A DNA stretch of 64,000 nucleotides from Congeria kusceri (Eukaryota; Mollusca; Bivalvia; Myida; Dreissenidae). Where the stretch lies: contig JAPFQT010000161.1 of NCBI GenBank assembly GCA_027627225.1, positions 227,501 to 291,500 on the forward strand, written 5' to 3'. Below the pieces are notes generated by a model that was given only the letters and a program-made list of their open reading frames with translations, made no database searches and was not told the origin of the DNA. Below are positions 13,207 through 25,287 of the stretch, one piece after another (positions within the stretch are counted from its first letter, which is position 1; each line of letters begins with the position of its first letter). The position numbers and the translations under genes were made by a program.

Positions 13207-13283
13207 TACTACTACTACTACTATTACTACTGCTGCTGCTACTACTACTATTACTACTACTACTACTACTAGTACTACTACTT

Positions 13284-13315
<32 letters not shown>

Positions 13316-13389
13316 GCTGCTGCTACTACTACTACTACTACTACTACTACTGCTGCTGCTGCTTCTACTGCTGCTGCTGCTGCTGCTGA

Positions 13390-13458
<69 letters not shown>

Positions 13459-13525
13459 TACTACTACTACCACTATCACTACTTCTGCTACTACTACGAC
13501 TAGTACTACTACTACTACTACTTCA
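12885..13525. repeat. ACT/GCT trinucleotide microsatellite, 640 bp
   Basis: Almost uninterrupted ACT triplets with GCT, CCT and ATT interruptions. Long poly-leucine and poly-valine frames on both strands are artefacts of the repeat. Confidence 0.97.
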
Positions 13526-13700
13526 AGTCAAGTCAACGTTTTATTCTCTCATATTCATGAAGCATGAACACATGAGGAAACAGTATGTATATAATACAAT
13601 ACGTTGGAAACGAGGTGATCAGTATACATAGTTTCTGAATTCTAGGATGTGAAACAATATTAGTAAATCACAGATACACGTTAATAAGTATAAATAAGTA
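13526..13700 (-). mobile_element. LINE 3' end fragment
   Basis: On the minus strand the sequence ends GAGAATAAAACGTTGACTTGACTTGAAG, in parts an AATAAA followed by a short tandem tail (TTGAC repeats). This is the same layout as the LINE at 19457, whose tail is CTTGAAA repeats. No coding sequence is attached within the fragment. It could be the 3' end of the decayed LINE at 14635-15535. Confidence 0.4.
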
Positions 13701-14304
13701 TAATTACATATATAAACAATGGAGAAACTACACAATCGTAGTAGCAATACTATTAGCACTATTGTTTATTTAATTTCATACGATTTTGAATAATATTGAT
13801 TCAAGAATATAGGGAACAATAAAGCATCTACACTATTATTAACTAATTGCATATCAAAGCAACCCAAGATTAAAGTTTAAGTTATATTAATTTAAATATA
13901 AATAACAACCAATTTGAGCTTTAAACATTAAATATGTCAAAACTTTAAAGGTACTGGTACTGTGCGTTTCAATACAATAAGACAATACTCAATTCTCTAT
14001 TGTAAGAAGTATTCGTATACATATAGATAAAATACCAGTGATATAACATGGTAACTGAATTCCTGCTACAAAAATATAAGATCAATATATGTGTCTATTA
14101 ATGTAACTATTATTTTGTGCATACAGGATATTACAAGATATTTATAAATAGGTAACTTTTATAAAGCTTTAGTAACGACACGATGTATAGTTTTGTTGTA
14201 AAAAGTATTGTCATACTGGTTTAGCATGTTTACATAATGACATACATAATTTTATAATAAATGGCAGAAATGTATAAGGTATAAACAGGATTACAAAACA
14301 TATG

Positions 14305-14352
14305 GCTTACATTGAGACAATATTATGGCGAAAACAAAAAGGAATATTGTCG

Positions 14353-14445
<93 letters not shown>

Positions 14446-14521
14446 TATCTGCATGATTGCAGTACATACACACGACATTAAGGCAATATTCTGGCGAAAG
14501 CAAAAAAAGAATATTGTCGGT
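14305..14521. repeat. TA microsatellite between two direct repeats
   Basis: A TA run of roughly 78 bp (about 14355-14432) is flanked by direct repeats at about 14305-14354 and 14472-14521. Each repeat carries its own inverted pair CAATATT...AATATTG around TGGCGAAA. The flanks look like two copies of a small hairpin element. Confidence 0.6.
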
Positions 14522-14634
14522 CGATTTAAAATATACGATAGTACTTAATTCAGTTAGTCTATATGATCGTATAACGCAGACCAACAATAGGGCGTTCCTA
14601 AGTCATCCGAGGAGAGTACATTCATCATTTGATG

Positions 14635-15535
14635 GTTAATAAGATTGTTTTAATCATTGTTGAGAGTTTTATTTGTTTTTTCTTATTAACTGTGTTAATA
14701 AGCTGTTCTAATTTTAAAGTGTTTGTATTTGTACGATAATATCGTTTTATAGATTGGTTTCTTTGATTTTCAAACATTAGACATTCCAGTAAATAATGAA
14801 ATTCGTCGCCAATTTATTGCAGTTTTGACAAAGTCTTTCATTTAGGGGAGTTCTGTTCCAACTTCCCGTTTCAATGGGTAGCCTATGATTTCTTGTTCTA
14901 AATTTCACCATATAAAATAACAATGGACGTGGTAAAGTTCTCAGATATGATTCAAATCCGAAACGCATTTAAAATATTCTGTAAAACGTGCTTTTGCTAG
15001 ACGATTCTATGTTGGAATGCCAATCGTTGATAAACATATCACGTAATTTTTTACGGATTGTCAATTTTAACCATTTTTCATTGGGATAGTCAAGTGTTTG
15101 CCAGATTAGAGGTAACGATGACGTGGTAATAAAACAGTCAACAACACTTACATCATTACATGTAACATGACCTAATTCGTCACATTTTGTTCTACCCTTA
15201 AGTATGTACAAGTTATTACATGGTAAAAATCGATAGCCGTATTAATCGTTGTATCTTTGTTGAGTCTTTTCTGGGTTACACATTTGGCAGTATCAAAGGT
15301 ATACATTTCGGCTTTATATTCTTCTATAATGTCAGGCATATTTTGCATTTCAAAAAAAGTTTTATCCACGTTTATGAAGTCACACGCATCTTTTGTTATC
15401 GAATTGAAATCCCCAAATATACAAAAGTGTTTATATGTTTTCCCGTACACATCAAGTTCAGTTTGAATACTTAATACTACTACTACTACTACTACTAAAA
15501 AACTCGGAGTTGTTCCAGAAATAATGATAATCACA
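14635..15535 (-). pseudogene. decayed LINE: endonuclease joined to C-terminal region
   Basis: Minus-strand frames first give apurinic endonuclease motifs (IFGDFNS near 15410, then SVVDCFITTS near 15130, matching the S-x-x-D-Y block). The next residues (KKLRDMFINDWH, then IETGSWN and a C-x2-C cluster near 14830) match the region after the reverse transcriptase in the 19.7-kb LINE. The whole RT domain is missing, and several frame changes are present. A short ACT run interrupts the start. Confidence 0.7.
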
Positions 15536-15717
15536 CGAAACGCATGTTATCCTTTTTTTGAACTGTCACAACATGAATAATTTCACGGTGGTTGAATGTG
15601 TTATTTTTAGAATCTGACGTTCGTCGCAGTTTTCCGTTGTACTGATGGGTATAGATTAGCCTTGTATGACATGCAAAATACAAGATAAATAACAAAAGCA
15701 ACTCTGCACTGAATATC

Positions 15718-15796
15718 AGTCGGAATGGCCGAGTGGTTTAAAGACGAACATCATCGATTGTTAACCGAGCGGTCCGAGTTCGAATCCCAGACAGAT
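15718..15796 (+). repeat. tRNA-like sequence, SINE head or pseudogene
   Basis: A perfect A box (TGGCCGAGTGG) and B box (GTTCGAATCC) in correct order suggest a class II tRNA (Ser/Leu type) ancestor. The acceptor arm (GTCGGAA against ACAGATA) and the T stem do not pair, so a functional tRNA is unlikely. Confidence 0.55.
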
Positions 15797-15799
15797 ATA

Positions 15800-16740
15800 A
15801 AAAAAATTATTTAACGCGATTTGTTATCATTGTACATAGTTGCAACACGATTGGTTATAAATAAATCATAATTTCCACTACTACAATGATATTAAGACAC
15901 CACAGAGACTTACGCTGCAAACGAAGACTAAGAAGCGCTAATCTGATTTTGCTTTTAAGTTATTAAGCTATAAATTATTTATTTATTACTTTTTGTAATT
16001 AACATTAATAAACTTATAAGAAAAAGATAAAAGAAAAAGAGATAACAAATATATGTAACTATTATATTTTTGCTATTTTTTAAAGACGGGACTGGGACCA
16101 GCAAAAGCTACTTTAGCATGACCACTAAGCTATTTACTCTTTAGTATTTTGTAGGTAAAGTTACTGCTGTATTGAAAACCCTGCTTTAAATATCAAACAT
16201 CACAGGTAGTATTGTCTACCCGATTCCCGAAGCACGCTTTCAGAAAATCACGAATGCTGGCCGCGGTTATATATAACGCATTCAACCACCGTGAAATTAT
16301 TCAAATTTTGACAGTGCAGAAAACACGGACTATATGTTATCGTTATGTAAGTGTACATGGTTCCCAAAATACCAAAGCCTGTCGGATATTGCCGAATAAA
16401 TACGATTGATATTACGACCAATCAACTTTTGAAATTGTCCGATTACTCAATCGGATTTTATCGAGCATTATCGCAAGTGCATTGTCCTGTTTCACAAAAG
16501 CAATCGTCGTGAAAAGCGTGAGATGTTCTCGGCTCTGGGTTAGGGTAATTTTTCCTGAGTTTTCACCATATAAAGTTAAATTTGTAGGGACGTAAGGGTG
16601 TGAAAGAGATAAGCAAGGAATTAACAAAACAGGTACGATGATGATGTTGATTATTAATATTATTATTAGCATTATTATTATTACATGTTATAATACTTTT
16701 ATATTTCAACATTACAACTTGTAATTTGCTTATGGTACAT
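15800..16740. other. non-coding stretch
   Basis: AT-rich DNA with no convincing gene. Only a short ATT run near 16650-16680 stands out. Confidence 0.5.
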
Positions 16741-16849
16741 GTTGATGACAGCGCTTAGAAGTAAAAACATCCCTAAAGTATTGTCTGTTAGTTTTCTTGG
16801 TACAATACAACTAAGGAAAAACACTACATCGGTAAAGAGGCAGGGTACT

Positions 16850-16943
16850 TCACTACTACAACAACTACTACTACTACTACTACTACTACTACAACTACTA
16901 CTACTACTACAACTACTACTACAACAACAACAACAACTACTAT

Positions 16944-16985
<42 letters not shown>

Positions 16986-17090
16986 AACTACTACTACTAC
17001 TACAACTACTACTACAACAACAACTACTACTACTACTTCTACTACAACTACCTACTACTATTACAACTACTACTCCTACGACTACTTCTG

Positions 17091-17141
<51 letters not shown>

Positions 17142-17159
17142 TTACTACTACTACTACTT

Positions 17160-17207
<48 letters not shown>

Positions 17208-17380
17208 GCTACTACTATTACTACTACTACTACTACTTCGACCACTACCTACTACTACTACCATTACGACAGCCTATTACTTCTTCGTCTACAACAACAA
17301 CAACAGCAACAACAACAACATCAACTACTACTACTACTACTACTACTACTACTGCTACTACTATAACAACAACAACAACA

Positions 17381-17416
<36 letters not shown>

Positions 17417-17561
17417 GCTACTACTACTACTATTACTACTACTACTACTACTACTACTACTAGTACTGCTACTACTACTACTACTACCTATTACTACTAC
17501 TACTACTACGACTACTACTACGACTACTACCTACTACTACTACTACTACTACTATTACTAT

Positions 17562-17620
<59 letters not shown>

Positions 17621-17768
17621 TTACGACTACTACCTACTACTACTACTACTACTCCTACTACTACTACCACTCCTACCACTACCTACTACTACTACTCTAC
17701 TCCTACTACTACTACTCATACCACTACATACTACCACTACCTATTACTTCTTCGTCTACTACAGCAAA

Positions 17769-17863
<95 letters not shown>

Positions 17864-17910
17864 TTACTGCTGCTACTACTGCTACTACTTCTACTACTAC
17901 TAACTATTAC
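16850..17910. repeat. ACT-rich microsatellite, about 1 kb
   Basis: Imperfect ACT triplets interrupted by ACA, ATT and CCT triplets over more than 1 kb. A 423-codon frame across it is a repeat artefact. It ends in a GCT-rich stretch near 17950. Confidence 0.97.
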
Positions 17911-18221
17911 AACAACTACTACTCCTGCTAGCCCCACCACTGCTAATTTTGCTGCTGCTACCGCTACTGCTCTTCTTATTGCTCACATTTTGTTCCATAA
18001 ACCACGATAATCATATGAACTAATAAAAACCTCATTTTAATGATCAAATAGAGCACACAAACAATTCAGTATTCCAAACCACAACGTGTTGCCCGCCATT
18101 TGTTAATACCTAGCATCATTTGAGCGTTTCTTCTTTCTACATCTGAGCTATTAAAACATTGAGTATTTTAAATGTTATACCTAAAGCATCTGGACCAACC
18201 AAACCCATTATATTATAAGTA

Positions 18222-18264
18222 AACATTGCCGCTTCCAGGGCTCGAACCTACGACCCCCAGATCA
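18222..18264 (-). repeat. truncated tRNA-like fragment at duplication edge
   Basis: On the minus strand a T-arm-like GTAGGTTCGAGCCCTGG is present with part of an anticodon arm. The sequence is cut within 10 bp of the point where copy B of the segmental duplication begins (18271). Confidence 0.4.
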
Positions 18265-18270
18265 GACTGT

Positions 18271-18812
18271 GAAATTTAGCAATGTCAGTATACAAGTGTT
18301 ATTTATGTGCGTCACATTGTATATTCCAACAAATCTCTCGCTCATCAGTTGGGAAAAACCACTTGGACCGAACTGGCATTCTGCTAGCCTGACTGAATCT
18401 GTGGACTTTTTGTCTTCAAACTTGAAAACTACTCCATAACCTTCTGTTGTACATTCTATGCCCCGCTTAGCTCCGTAAGTGATATTGCTGCTAAAGTGAT
18501 ATTAACACCATGGGCGTAAAGGCAGTTAACTGGAAATAAAGATATTATCAAGAAAAAAACAAAAAAAACACTCCTTATATATTCTTATTAACCAACCAAT
18601 CTGTTGTCGAATTTACGTTATTTAAAACTTTGTTGTCAACCACTGTAAACATGTACAATATTGAGAATATGTATCAATGCTAGAGTGCAGGCACATATTT
18701 TCATCACCACGACAACTTCAAAAAATTATTCAAACAGTACTCACTTAGAAAGACTACAGCGCTAGGAACTGTTAATATCTGCGTATGTATATAGTCAGCC
18801 ATCATGGTTTTC
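18271..18812 (-). pseudogene. broken copy of the Ig-protein gene, exons 1-2
   Basis: This is copy B of the Ig gene start. Exon 1 still encodes an intact signal peptide (MMADYIHTQILTVPSAVVFL) followed by a donor identical to copy A. The Ig exon has lost 7 nt (GTGATATTGCTGCT against the longer copy A) about 35 codons in or less, which shifts the frame. The copy also stops at 18271, before the conserved F-strand cysteine, and has no membrane or tail exons. It is a partial duplicate, not a working gene. Confidence 0.8.
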
Positions 18813-19456
18813 TTATCTGAGAGTAGAACACGAAATCAAGGCTAATCGCAATCGCATCAGATAAGGTAATGCAGTGTGTGTGTAACTAAAGTTAAACATG
18901 GCTTTGTATTTTTGCAAGTTATGTTAAAGACGATTTGTACATTGTTTTTTCTTCCATATTTTTTTTCATTTTCACATATTTTGCAGATTATTCAATGCAT
19001 AATACAAAAAAACCATAATACATATGAAAAAACATATAAATGACATACCCGTTAATGCATTTTGAAAATATTTTGTTTTTTTTCTTTCAGCAACACAGTG
19101 GTTTTGCCCCAGACACCAATACGATTAGTAGATTGCACATGTGTACATAGAGAAGCAAAATATCACACATGACACAATAATATAATCTGGAGGTAGGTGT
19201 CATTAATGGATATACGCACATTAATTGAAATGGATAAATTTGAAACCCTTTGTTTCGATATTTTGGAAAACACGTGTTTCACTTAAATAGCGTTAAAAAT
19301 CATTACTGCTTAAACGTCTTGCTGTTTATATTTGGTTAGTACAGATGATTTTGTTTTGCCGGTAAGACATTAAATGGCATTTTCAAACACAAGTCTGAGA
19401 ATACGTCCCTTTAATGTATTTGTATAGATTGAAAAATATATTTACAATAAGATCAC
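18271..19456. repeat. segmental duplication, copy B left part
   Basis: Corresponds to 7050-8515 of copy A without the MITE. It continues at 21996-23042 after the inserted LINE. Confidence 0.9.
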
Positions 19457-21995
19457 AAGTTTCAAGTTTCAAGTTTTTTTATTGGAACATCGGCAAAACG
19501 CCTTTGACCATTAACATACAAGTAAACAACATATAGTCAAAGTGCATCAGTACAATACAAATACAATCATGTTAATAGACATAGACATAAACTACAGTGA
19601 AGAGTGTTCAAACATCGTGTACAAAAGTGTATGTATTAAAACAACGCAGTGAGAACAAACAAGTAATAAATAGACAATATATTTAGTGTTTCATACAGTA
19701 TTTATTAAGAAGCAGCAAATAGTTGTAATTTTTCCTCACGGAGTTTCATAGCATCGGTAATGAATCTGGCAACATTGTTAATGACTGTAGTATTTTGACA
19801 AGAGAGAATGTTTTTAAATTTTACTAAATTTGGCCAGTTGGATCGAATAAAATATTTTGTTCGAAGATCGTTGTAGATTGAACAAGTTAGAAAGAAATGA
19901 TATTCGGATTCAACAGTGTTTGCATTACATAGTTTACATTTGCGTTCATCTCTAGGTATGTTATTATATCTACCAGTCTCAATTTCCAATGTATGTGCGC
20001 TAAGTCTAAATCTTGATAGCTGATGTTTTTGATTTTTATTATTAATGCAATCTAGATATTTTTCATACACGAATTCCGTCTTAAACATTCTATAGTACTC
20101 TAGTTTCGGTTGGTTATTAATTGTAACGTGCCAATTTTGGATAAACTGATCTTTTATTCTCTGGTTAATTTCATTAGAATAATTAAAATTGTCGTTTAAG
20201 TTATTGAAATGCATTCCGTATCCTAGTTGTTCTAATGCTTGTTTAACAAATACACACCACAGAGTATTGTTATTGTTATTATCCCTAATAGAATCATTGT
20301 AGAGATTACATTGTTCGTTGTAAACAATGTGCATCAAAGTTTCGGGGTTTTGCTTAATTTTAACCCAATACCTAAGGGCACGTTGCTTGCATATAATAGA
20401 GAGAGGAAATCTGCCTAATTCACCTAAAACAGCGGCATTAGAAGTCTGTGAGCGTACACCTAGAATAGTTTTACAAAATTTAAAATGAAGTTTATCTACT
20501 TCTTTAATGTTGTAAATTCCCCATATTTCAGATGCATATAGAATAATTGGAACAACTAGGGAGTCAAAAAGAGAAAGTTTTGTTTTAGTACTTAGCTGCA
20601 CTTTACTAAAAATAGACAATAAATGATTATACGCTTTTAAGGCTTGTTCATTAAGTGCCTTTATTGCTCTTGATATATTACCAGTAAAGTGTAGTTTTAG
20701 GCCAAGGTAACAAAATTCATCAACAATTTCAATAGCCTGTTGGTTAATACTCCACCTAGACGAACAATTACTTTTCCTTTTTTCAAATATGCACATTTTA
20801 GTTTTGTTTACATTTATTTTTAATCCCCATTTACATGAATATTGATATATAGAATTTAATTGCAATTGCAAACTTTCTGGATTTGTAGTAAATAATGCAA
20901 TATCGTCTGCAAATAACAACATAAATATAGATAATAAACGTATATCTTTTTCTGTTAAATTATTAACATCAATACAATCATTAATGTCATTTATGAATAA
21001 AATAAATAATAAAGGTGATAATGGCTCACCCTGTTTTACACCTAACGTAACATCAAAAAGCTCCGAATAAGACATATCTTTATGATTTTTAACACATGAT
21101 TTAACATTCTGATAGATTGACTTGATCATGTTTAACATTTTACAACTTATTCCTGTTTGTACTAATTTAATCCACAGTGCTTCATGTATTACAGTATCAA
21201 ATGCTTTTTCATAATCAATAAAAATGCAATAAAGTTTTGATTTATTATTAATAATATTCTGGATTATAGTGTGCAATATAAAAATGCAATCAATCGTACT
21301 ACGATTATCTCTAAATCCGAATTGCGATGTGTTAAATATATTATCATTCTCGCACCAAGAATTTATTCGGTTGCGCAATGTAAGTGAAAAAATTTTAGCT
21401 ATAATATTTACTAATGTAATACCTCGATAGTTAGAAGCAACATTTTTGTCTCCTTTTTTGAAAATAGGGACAATAGCACCATTACACCATATTTCAGGAT
21501 ATATACCTTTCTCGAATATGTAATTAAAATTTTTAACTAAATACAGAGAAATAAACTCGTTAGAGTCAATAAAAAAGTCTGCAACATTGTTAGACATATC
21601 AGCGCTTTTATGACGTTTGAGCTTTGATATTGTTTTTTGTATTTCTAAAATTGTAAATGGGCGATCTAACTCCTCAATATGTAGTGTTTCATGTCTTGAT
21701 ACGTTTTCATCAACATTGAACGAGTTGTGATGAGGTGTGTTAGATAGATGTTTAAAATGATTTATTAAATCATCAATATTTACGTCATTAGTACCAGACG
21801 TTTTTTTATGAAGCTTATATTTGTTTATGTATTTCCAAAATTTCTTTGAGTTGGATTTACTTAAAGTTGACAATGTTTTACTTTCTTTGTTATAAAATAT
21901 ATTTTTAGCAGTACGTTTTGTTGTACAGTATGTCGATCTCGCTTGTAAAAATGACGTTCTGTTCGCAAATGATGGATCGTTTTTGTACACACAAC
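19457..21995 (-). mobile_element. 5'-truncated non-LTR retrotransposon
   Basis: This is inserted in copy B of the duplication. Copy A has the empty site near 8508-8518, and CACAA is present at both edges, consistent with a short target duplication. The 3' end (left side) reads AATAAA plus A residues, then CTTGAAA repeats as tail. The 5' end is cut off just before the region linking endonuclease to RT, as expected from incomplete target-primed reverse transcription. Confidence 0.9.
19705..21990 (-). CDS. LINE reverse transcriptase ORF, N-terminally truncated
   Basis: An uninterrupted 761-codon frame. Residues about 170-420 are the reverse transcriptase: GAIVPIFKKGD, NYRGITL, FIDYEKAFDTV, KQGEPLSPLLF, and the catalytic FADD at about 360-363. 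Near 700 is a zinc-knuckle-like C-x2-C-x9-H-x4-C typical of the C-terminus of many LINE ORF2 proteins. The endonuclease is absent because the copy is 5'-truncated; the first codon (GTG at 21990) is simply where the insertion begins. The open frame suggests a recent insertion. The RT resembles APE-type LINEs, but I cannot fix the clade. It is dead as a self-mobile unit without the endonuclease and 5' region. Confidence 0.92.
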   Translation of the reverse strand: MYKNDPSFANRTSFLQARSTYCTTKRTAKNIFYNKESKTLSTLSKSNSKKFWKYINKYKLHKKTSGTNDVNIDDLINHFKHLSNTPHHNSFNVDENVSRHETLHIEELDRPFTILEIQKTISKLKRHKSADMSNNVADFFIDSNEFISLYLVKNFNYIFEKGIYPEIWCNGAIVPIFKKGDKNVASNYRGITLVNIIAKIFSLTLRNRINSWCENDNIFNTSQFGFRDNRSTIDCIFILHTIIQNIINNKSKLYCIFIDYEKAFDTVIHEALWIKLVQTGISCKMLNMIKSIYQNVKSCVKNHKDMSYSELFDVTLGVKQGEPLSPLLFILFINDINDCIDVNNLTEKDIRLLSIFMLLFADDIALFTTNPESLQLQLNSIYQYSCKWGLKINVNKTKMCIFEKRKSNCSSRWSINQQAIEIVDEFCYLGLKLHFTGNISRAIKALNEQALKAYNHLLSIFSKVQLSTKTKLSLFDSLVVPIILYASEIWGIYNIKEVDKLHFKFCKTILGVRSQTSNAAVLGELGRFPLSIICKQRALRYWVKIKQNPETLMHIVYNEQCNLYNDSIRDNNNNNTLWCVFVKQALEQLGYGMHFNNLNDNFNYSNEINQRIKDQFIQNWHVTINNQPKLEYYRMFKTEFVYEKYLDCINNKNQKHQLSRFRLSAHTLEIETGRYNNIPRDERKCKLCNANTVESEYHFFLTCSIYNDLRTKYFIRSNWPNLVKFKNILSCQNTTVINNVARFITDAMKLREEKLQLFAAS

Positions 21996-23042
21996 AATAC
22001 TGAATGTTCAGTGGTTTAAACGCATGCGGAATTTGCGATAATGGGCCGTTTTGAGGTCAAGCTGTATAGAGATTGTGAAATGTTTCCATTCTATATGCAC
22101 CGCGTAGTAGTTATATGCAATGTATGTTGCATTGTGTGATATATGTATATGTATATGATGTTGGTATTTTGCAAAAAAAGATCCGAGGTATTACAATTTG
22201 TAGTAATCACACAATTTATAATATACAGTAATAAACGTTTTGACAAAATTTTATGTATGTGCTTCTAAAACACTGTCTCGTGTTAATTCACCAAAACTGC
22301 GTTTTTCTCCCTTGCCGAAGCACTCATTTGTTAGGATTATGTTATGTTTAACAAACGATTACACTATTGATTTTTATTAAGATATAGTTTTTCATGCATT
22401 TAGTCACCATTTATTTTAAAAGAGTTTTATGTAAGTCTACAGCTTTCTATACCATGTCTAGTGAATTGTAAACAAATCGCATGTTGCCTACAATTTATGG
22501 ACTGACAGGTAAAGTGTTCGCAAATCATGAAAATTAAATCTGATCTTTCGTGTGTTTAAAAGAAATAAAAAAGTAAATAACACGAAATGAAATGAAATGT
22601 AAATACTGCTACACATCCGTCCCGTATAATGTATGCATACTAATACTTGTCTAAAGAAAGTGGTTACATGTATTATTGTCATTGCTAGTATTATATGATG
22701 TATTTACCTTTTTATAAGATTTTTGAATTTGAACGCAAGAACAAACTTACCCGAGAAGTTGTAAATCTTGTAATACACGGGTATTCATACGTTTTAATAC
22801 GATCTTCTTTTGGTTTCAAATGAAAACAAGAATTTCCATATCGATTGGGTAAACAATATCGATAGAACTAAGTATAGTCGAGTTAAACTTAATAATGAGT
22901 GGGTATAATGAGTCACATGCGTGCTAAAACTTACTAGCACGTCTGACAAGGTACACTCCAACCTCCGCGCAAGGATTTAACTGGGTCCAAGCATAGCTGG
23001 TTTAAATCCCTGCCGGCGCGAATTTCCACGTTACTATAGTCA
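21996..23042. repeat. segmental duplication, copy B right part
   Basis: Corresponds to 8518-9690 of copy A, lacking about 110 bp found in A. No gene is seen in it. It contains the conserved hairpin at 22969-23010. Confidence 0.9.
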
Positions 23043-23636
23043 AACACTTGGTTCGAAAATGAAGCAAAATCTAAAACCATTTTTTTCTAACATGAATGAG
23101 TTTTGAAAATGATAGCGTTGCTATGTACAAAGCTAACTCTCTTCGACGTTACTTACTGCGTTAGTAGAACTGATCGATATATCCTTGCTTAATCTAACAC
23201 CTTAAATCAATTATTAATATCTCGGCCATATAGTGGTCCACGTAAACATTCGTAAATAAAGCGTGAGTGTATTTCATTCGGTTTGTTTTCGCAACCACAC
23301 AGTTTGTAATTGTGTCGATCAAACAACTGGGGTAGTATCTTTTCAAAGTGTACGTATATTTAAATTGCTTTCCATTCTGAAGCGTTGAATAACAGATACG
23401 TAACTATAAATAGAATGTCAGTGGAGTGGCATATACACCTCCCATTATTGTAATTGCATGATCAATAGATAAGACCTGGTAATTTGAGCTGTAACGGTTG
23501 TCAATAAATGCTCACTATATTTGAGTAATTAAAATAAACCTACCAAATAAAATTCCCTCCACGAACTAGGAACTAACTTTAAACGAAACCTGTGAAATAC
23601 ACTGTATACATGTATATGTACACGTAGCTTCATATC

Positions 23637-24122
23637 GCTGATAATGATCGTCCAAATTTCGTTTGTCTATGTAATTGCACACAGCGATCATTATCGCCTT
23701 AATTTCAGGCTGTCATATTGTCGTATCTTTTCCCCCAGGATTAATTGTTGGTAGAATGAAATTCCTGTACTGACACCGGTTATATGAACCTGTTATGTTT
23801 CTTACATAACAGTACAAGCGATGGCACATGACCTCATATTTTGATTATATCGTCGTATTTGTACTCCCTTAAACATAACAAACGATTATGTTTTAATATG
23901 AATGTTACTAGTTTATATCTCAGGCGGTGTGTGGTTAAACATAAATATCGATGCGACCGTCTTATCATAGAGTGCAAATTGTCCGAGATTGAAGATGCGA
24001 CAACGCGAGATTTGGGCGATAATTATCGCTGTGTACCAGACGATGCGACTATGCGAAATTTGGGTGATAATTATCGCTGTGTACAATTCATAGACACACA
24101 CAAGTTGGACGATCATTATCTT
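23637..24122. repeat. pair of inverted ~70-bp hairpin repeats
   Basis: 23637-23710 and 24052-24120 match each other in opposite orientation. Each has its own inverted ends built on GATAATNATCG and CGATCATTATC, enclosing AAATTTNG and a CACACAG/CTGTGTG pair. A third partial copy with the palindrome GCGATAATTATCGC is at about 24015-24035. They look like small foldback elements. Confidence 0.6.
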
Positions 24123-24984
24123 CCAACTTGCACGTATCTATGAAGTGTCTCAGTGCGTGTTCTGCAGATTATAAAAGACGAAAAATTCGCATCGTAGCGG
24201 TCAAGCACAGTGCAAAATTTAACTAACGGCAACAGGATTCCGCAATGAAACGATGAAATTATTCACTTTATGGAAATGAAACAATCGCTTTATCTGTTGT
24301 CCAAATATTAATATGCCAAACTCCAGCTATATCAGCAGGAGAGAACTTTTATTAGCAGCACACGGTTCTGTATTTAAGGCAAGTGACAAATTGACAATAC
24401 AATACGGCGCAATTCAAAAACAAGTATTAATCAACCACAATACACAAATATGAATAAAACTGGGATCATCACCTTGTAACAATCAATGCAACTCATCGGT
24501 GGTTAAAACCAGTTCACGGGCGCACGACCCTCATGCTTGGCACACAATTAATCACAATACATGTACATGTAATCGCAATTCAAATTAAATTATACTACAA
24601 TAATAAAACTAAATGCCAATACAATTTAATTACAGCTTACTTACTAAATAGTTAGATGTAAATCAAAGCAACAGATTTAGCAACTTTGTGAGGCAAGTTG
24701 AAATGAAATACCGGTAAAACCTCTAATGTATTTTACTGATTCCATAGTAACGTATACCGGTCACCTACAAGTGGGCATTCTCTATAAAATAATGCATGCC
24801 AAATATCGATATATGTCTTGACAAAGTGCACGCTAAAGATCGAATTGTAGGGAGAAATACTGTCGCTTAAAAACGAAGATGAAATGATTTGACAACTTTA
24901 CGTTTTATGAATCTATGTTTTACGTACCTTGGAACATCGGTTTTAAATGGTTTAGGTGGCTAAGGTGACACTCTCACGAACGTC

Positions 24985-25287
24985 CTATTCCACATACACT
25001 TGTTTGTTTATGTACAGTTTGTCAAGTTTAAGGAACGCATCCTTGCCTTCGGCTCTTGCCTTTTTCATGATTGGGATAAGTCTTCGCCGGACATCCGTCA
25101 CTTCCTTGGGATACTGTTCGGATATTCCGAACGGGGTACATTTCAGCTGCTTTGACTCCTTGCGGACCCTCTCCTTGTCTGGGAAATACGCGAACTTCGC
25201 TACAATGGGACGCACTTTATTCGGCTGATATCGACCTACACGATGTGCCCTATGCAACTTTATCTCGGATTTAGCTGTTATGTCAAG
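24985..25287 (-). pseudogene. L1-type LINE ORF1 fragment
   Basis: About 100 codons ending in a stop at 24985 match the conserved C-terminal half of L1/Tx1-type ORF1 RNA-binding proteins: HRxGRYQPNKVRPIVAKF, then VRKESKQLKCTPFGI, EQYPKEVTDVRRRL and ARAEGKDAFLKLDKLYI. Upstream, the frame continues only to 25287, where the 41-bp minisatellite begins. No ORF2 follows on the left. It is probably a relic. Confidence 0.75.

Noticed and set aside
12874..13631. Long poly-L and poly-V open frames
   Set aside because: They are translations of the ACT microsatellite in both directions and have no non-repeat sequence or gene signals.
15718..15796. Functional tRNA gene
   Set aside because: The internal promoter boxes are good, but the acceptor and T stems do not pair.
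16739..18010. 423-codon T/L/Y-rich frame
   Set aside because: It is made by the ACT repeat. The non-repeat ends show no domain.
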